Origin: an uncultured Marvinbryantia sp.
Lineage (GTDB): Bacteria > Bacillota > Clostridia > Lachnospirales > Lachnospiraceae
Reading direction: 5' to 3'
Length of the DNA: 17,000 nt
Assembly: GCA_934408725.1 (NCBI GenBank)
Contig: CAKRVB010000044.1
Location: 1-17,000, forward strand
The position numbers and the translations under genes are program-made. Below, piece by piece: positions 15,187 through 17,000 of the stretch. The notes under the pieces are model-generated. The model saw nothing but the letters and a program-made list of their open reading frames with translations. It did not search any database and had not been told where the DNA came from. Numbering within the stretch: position 1 is the stretch's first letter; each line of letters begins with the position of its first letter.

Positions 15187-15603
15187 CTAAATTGTTGCTG
15201 TTCCCCGAGACTTCTCATAACAATACTGAATAATGTCTCTTCTGGTCACAATACCAATAAAGATATTCTTATCATCGATCACCGGCACAAAGTTCTGATT
15301 CATAGATGTGGTGATCAGATCTTCGATTTTACAATCAATGTTCACCGGTTCATTATGCCAGTACCGTCTGATCTTCGTCATGGGAATATCTTCCATCTCT
15401 TTCAGTTCCCGGAAACCAGTGGCCTTCAAATACCACAACAAGTCTCCCTCAGTCAGCGTTCCTACATAATTTCCATTTCGATTAATCACTGGAACCGCAC
15501 TGTAACGATGCTTTTCCATCTTTTCCAGAACCTGGCGGAGTGTAAAATCATCGTAAAGATATACCACTTCGCTCTTTGGCTTTAAATAAAATAATATATT
15601 CAT
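15187..15603 (-). CDS. Protein with two CBS domains
   Basis: The 138-aa protein is made of two CBS domains (about 10-65 and 75-132) forming one Bateman module and nothing else. Typical strings are RYSAVPVINRNGNYVGTLTEGDLL and NFVPVIDDKNIFIGIVTRRDII. Such modules bind adenine nucleotides or similar ligands and usually regulate a partner. GAGG lies 7 bases before the ATG. It starts 14 bases after the C39-like gene, so the two are co-transcribed, and the ilvN promoter follows directly. Ligand and partner are unknown. Confidence 0.88.
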   Translation of the reverse strand: MNILFYLKPKSEVVYLYDDFTLRQVLEKMEKHRYSAVPVINRNGNYVGTLTEGDLLWYLKATGFRELKEMEDIPMTKIRRYWHNEPVNIDCKIEDLITTSMNQNFVPVIDDKNIFIGIVTRRDIIQYCYEKSRGTATI

Positions 15604-15617
15604 CCTAAGGCCTCATA

Positions 15618-16673
15618 TCATTCCTGTTCTTTTGATGTTGCTTTTACAACCACTGCATACTTTCCAATGGTATCATAAATGGACTTGAATTCTTCATAAT
15701 CTCTGGTAACAATCCCTTCCAGTGGATCATTGATCTGTAAAGTGCCATTATCCAGATCATAACCAGAAAGTACTACGCAGTGCTCCTGATAATACCAGCG
15801 ATAAGTCTCTCCTTCATACTCTGTGGTATCTTCTGTAAATTCCGGTTCTGCCATATACATGGTAGTCCAGAGTACTACTGGAGTTCCCGCCTGTACATAA
15901 CTGAGCAGTTCTTCCATCTCACTTCCGGAAATATTGTAAGCTTTGTAATCATAGCCCTGATCTTCAAAAAAGTTATCTGCTGTAGCTGCGATCGCCGGTG
16001 CAAAACATCCTGCACCATCCTTACTAAATGGATCCCCAATATAGCCAACTGCCATGTTGTCTGTCTCCTGATTATAGATCAGGAACTCTCTGGCAATTGT
16101 AGTCTTATATAGCATAAATCCTTCATATTCCAGTGCCATGGTCAGTGCAACGGACTCACATCCTGTTGGAAGCTCTGGCAGCTGTCTCACTTCCGGCACC
16201 TTCAGGCTGACAGAACGTGGAAGATCCTCATAGCTGACAAGATCAAAGTCCCTCTCTGCATCTTCTTTTGTCAGAATATCGAAGTCCTCTGTCTTTTTAA
16301 AACGATCTGTCTTGCGGATAGAAATATACGGATCATCCTTATAATAGTGATCAGCTTCTGTCTCTTCAGAAGCTTCTTCTTCCGTCACAACATTGCTGTC
16401 ACTGTCATAATATTCGGTACTGTCCGGCGTCCAGGCTTCTGTCTCACTGTAATATTCTTCTGCCGGCTGTGGGGCATATGTCTGATCTTCATAGGTGGTA
16501 TATGTATCTTCCTGAACAGAATCCCCCTGATAGGCATTATCCCAATATCCTTCACCAGTATCATAATATCCCATTTCCCCGTCTAACTGCTCCGCAGAAA
16601 CTGTCGCACCAAAAGTGCTTCCGGCGCCAATGCAGCCCGCAAGCATCCAGACTGAAAACTGTTTTCTTGTCAT
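15618..16673 (-). CDS. Exported C39-like papain-fold protein
   Basis: The 351-aa protein has a signal peptide ending at VSA (25-27) and an acidic, Tyr/Glu-rich low-complexity segment (30-115). From about 155 to 345 comes a C39_2-type cysteine-peptidase-like domain. The expected triad is present: C172 in PTGCESVALTMAL, H298 in EHCVVLSGYD, and D316 in INDPLEG. This supports an active or ligand-binding papain fold acting outside the membrane. AAGGAG lies about 6 bases before the ATG, and a consensus promoter lies upstream. It shares its transcript with the CBS-domain gene. The substrate is unknown; a bacteriocin-leader role is unlikely because no ABC transporter is fused or nearby. Confidence 0.85.
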   Translation of the reverse strand: MTRKQFSVWMLAGCIGAGSTFGATVSAEQLDGEMGYYDTGEGYWDNAYQGDSVQEDTYTTYEDQTYAPQPAEEYYSETEAWTPDSTEYYDSDSNVVTEEEASEETEADHYYKDDPYISIRKTDRFKKTEDFDILTKEDAERDFDLVSYEDLPRSVSLKVPEVRQLPELPTGCESVALTMALEYEGFMLYKTTIAREFLIYNQETDNMAVGYIGDPFSKDGAGCFAPAIAATADNFFEDQGYDYKAYNISGSEMEELLSYVQAGTPVVLWTTMYMAEPEFTEDTTEYEGETYRWYYQEHCVVLSGYDLDNGTLQINDPLEGIVTRDYEEFKSIYDTIGKYAVVVKATSKEQE

Positions 16674-16761
16674 TCTATACTCCTTTATTTTGAACCCCTT
16701 ATTCTCTCACGGAGCCCTTTTCACTCATTATTTTACCTTACTTTACTCCCTGACTTCGTTT

Positions 16762-16790
16762 ATTATACCTAAAATCTGGCTGGATTTCAA
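16762..16790 (-). promoter_or_regulatory. Promoter of the C39-like/CBS operon
   Basis: Minus-strand TTGAAA (16785-16790), 17-base spacer, perfect TATAAT (16762-16767). Predicted start near 16755 gives a leader of about 80 bases with no recognised riboswitch. Confidence 0.8.
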
Positions 16791-16816
16791 CCTTAGCGGG
16801 CAGTTTCACAAAAACT

Positions 16817-17000
16817 TCAGAATTGCGTTACTACATCAAAGTGTTGCAAAAACCAGACCTCGGATTTCACTTGTTTCTTCTTTTCCGGGGTTTCATCTGC
16901 CTTGGATACCCGGTACCTGACCACGGATTTCACTTGTTTCTTCTTTTCCGGGGTTTCATCTGCCTTGGATACCCGGTACCTGACCACGGATTTCACTTGC
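16817..17000 (-). CDS. C-terminal end of a 21-residue-repeat protein, cut by the window edge
   Basis: The minus strand is open from the right edge to a TGA at 16817-16819. The frame reads the 63-bp repeats as 21-residue units, for example VRYRVSKADETPEKKKQVKS, and ends EVWFLQHFDVVTQF. The strongly charged, Lys/Glu-rich composition looks protein-like. The start lies outside the window, and the family is unknown. Two plus-strand frames of the repeat are also open, so the coding strand is inference supported by composition and by the orientation of neighbours. No terminator separates it from the next promoter. Confidence 0.5.
   Translation of the reverse strand, partial: QVKSVVRYRVSKADETPEKKKQVKSVVRYRVSKADETPEKKKQVKSEVWFLQHFDVVTQF
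16861..17000. repeat. 63-bp tandem repeat, at least 2.2 copies
   Basis: Copies at 16861-16923 and 16924-16986 are identical over all 63 bases. A third begins at 16987 and differs at its 14th base before the window ends. The unit is exactly 21 codons. Perfect identity implies recent expansion or active homogenisation; the array continues to the right. Confidence 0.95.

Noticed and set aside
16615..16920. Plus-strand 101-aa ORF running into the 63-bp repeats
   Set aside because: It stops inside the first repeat unit, overlaps the C39-like gene promoter antisense, and has no ribosome site.
16861..17000. CRISPR array
   Set aside because: The 63-bp units are contiguous and identical with no unique spacers, so this is a simple tandem repeat.

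Overview
The window reads as a chromosomal segment of a gut-type Lachnospiraceae bacterium (Firmicutes, Clostridia). The grounds are strong AAGGAG/GGAGG ribosome binding sites, sigma-A promoters with 17-base spacers, a leucine T-box, a SleB-type cell-wall hydrolase, a long-form LeuA, and a sortase-anchored protein with CxxC repeats. Genus level cannot be read safely. Almost all genes lie on the minus strand; the clear exceptions are the surface-protein gene and one small accessory gene.

Left part (1-6490, minus strand). A roughly 230-nt structured non-coding RNA with its own promoter and terminator occupies 1-230. Upstream of it is a tight operon, thrC (threonine synthase), a small membrane protein and a polysaccharide pyruvyl transferase family protein. 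Next come a membrane-anchored SleB-like hydrolase and leuA, each with its own promoter and terminator. leuA is preceded by a complete T-box leader with a readable leucine specifier, CUC.

Middle (7072-11560). A plus-strand gene encodes a 747-aa exported acidic protein with an NPQTG sorting signal. It ends at a strong two-way terminator. Then comes an AT-rich accessory island of about 2.1 kb, between the surface-protein gene and leuD. It holds four small genes I cannot assign: a plus-strand 109-aa protein, two tandem paralogous minus-strand proteins (157 and 150 aa), and a 50-aa ORF. Its outer flanks share short colinear blocks in inverted orientation, which suggests an inserted element or its remnant.

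Right part (11598-17000, minus strand). A branched-chain amino-acid cluster runs ilvN-ilvC-leuC-leuD. ilvB, ilvD and leuB are not present. With leuA this covers the regulatory subunit of acetolactate synthase, ketol-acid reductoisomerase, and the first two steps of the leucine branch. Upstream of ilvN is a two-gene operon of an exported C39-like papain-fold protein and a two-CBS-domain protein. The right edge cuts a minus-strand reading frame made of perfect 63-bp (21-codon) tandem repeats.

The most worthwhile leads are the 1-230 RNA (raiA-motif or 6S candidate), the 9.4-11.56 kb island with its paralogous pair, the 63-bp repeat protein at the right edge, and the unusual cofactor loop of IlvC. 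None of these can be called a new system from sequence reading alone.
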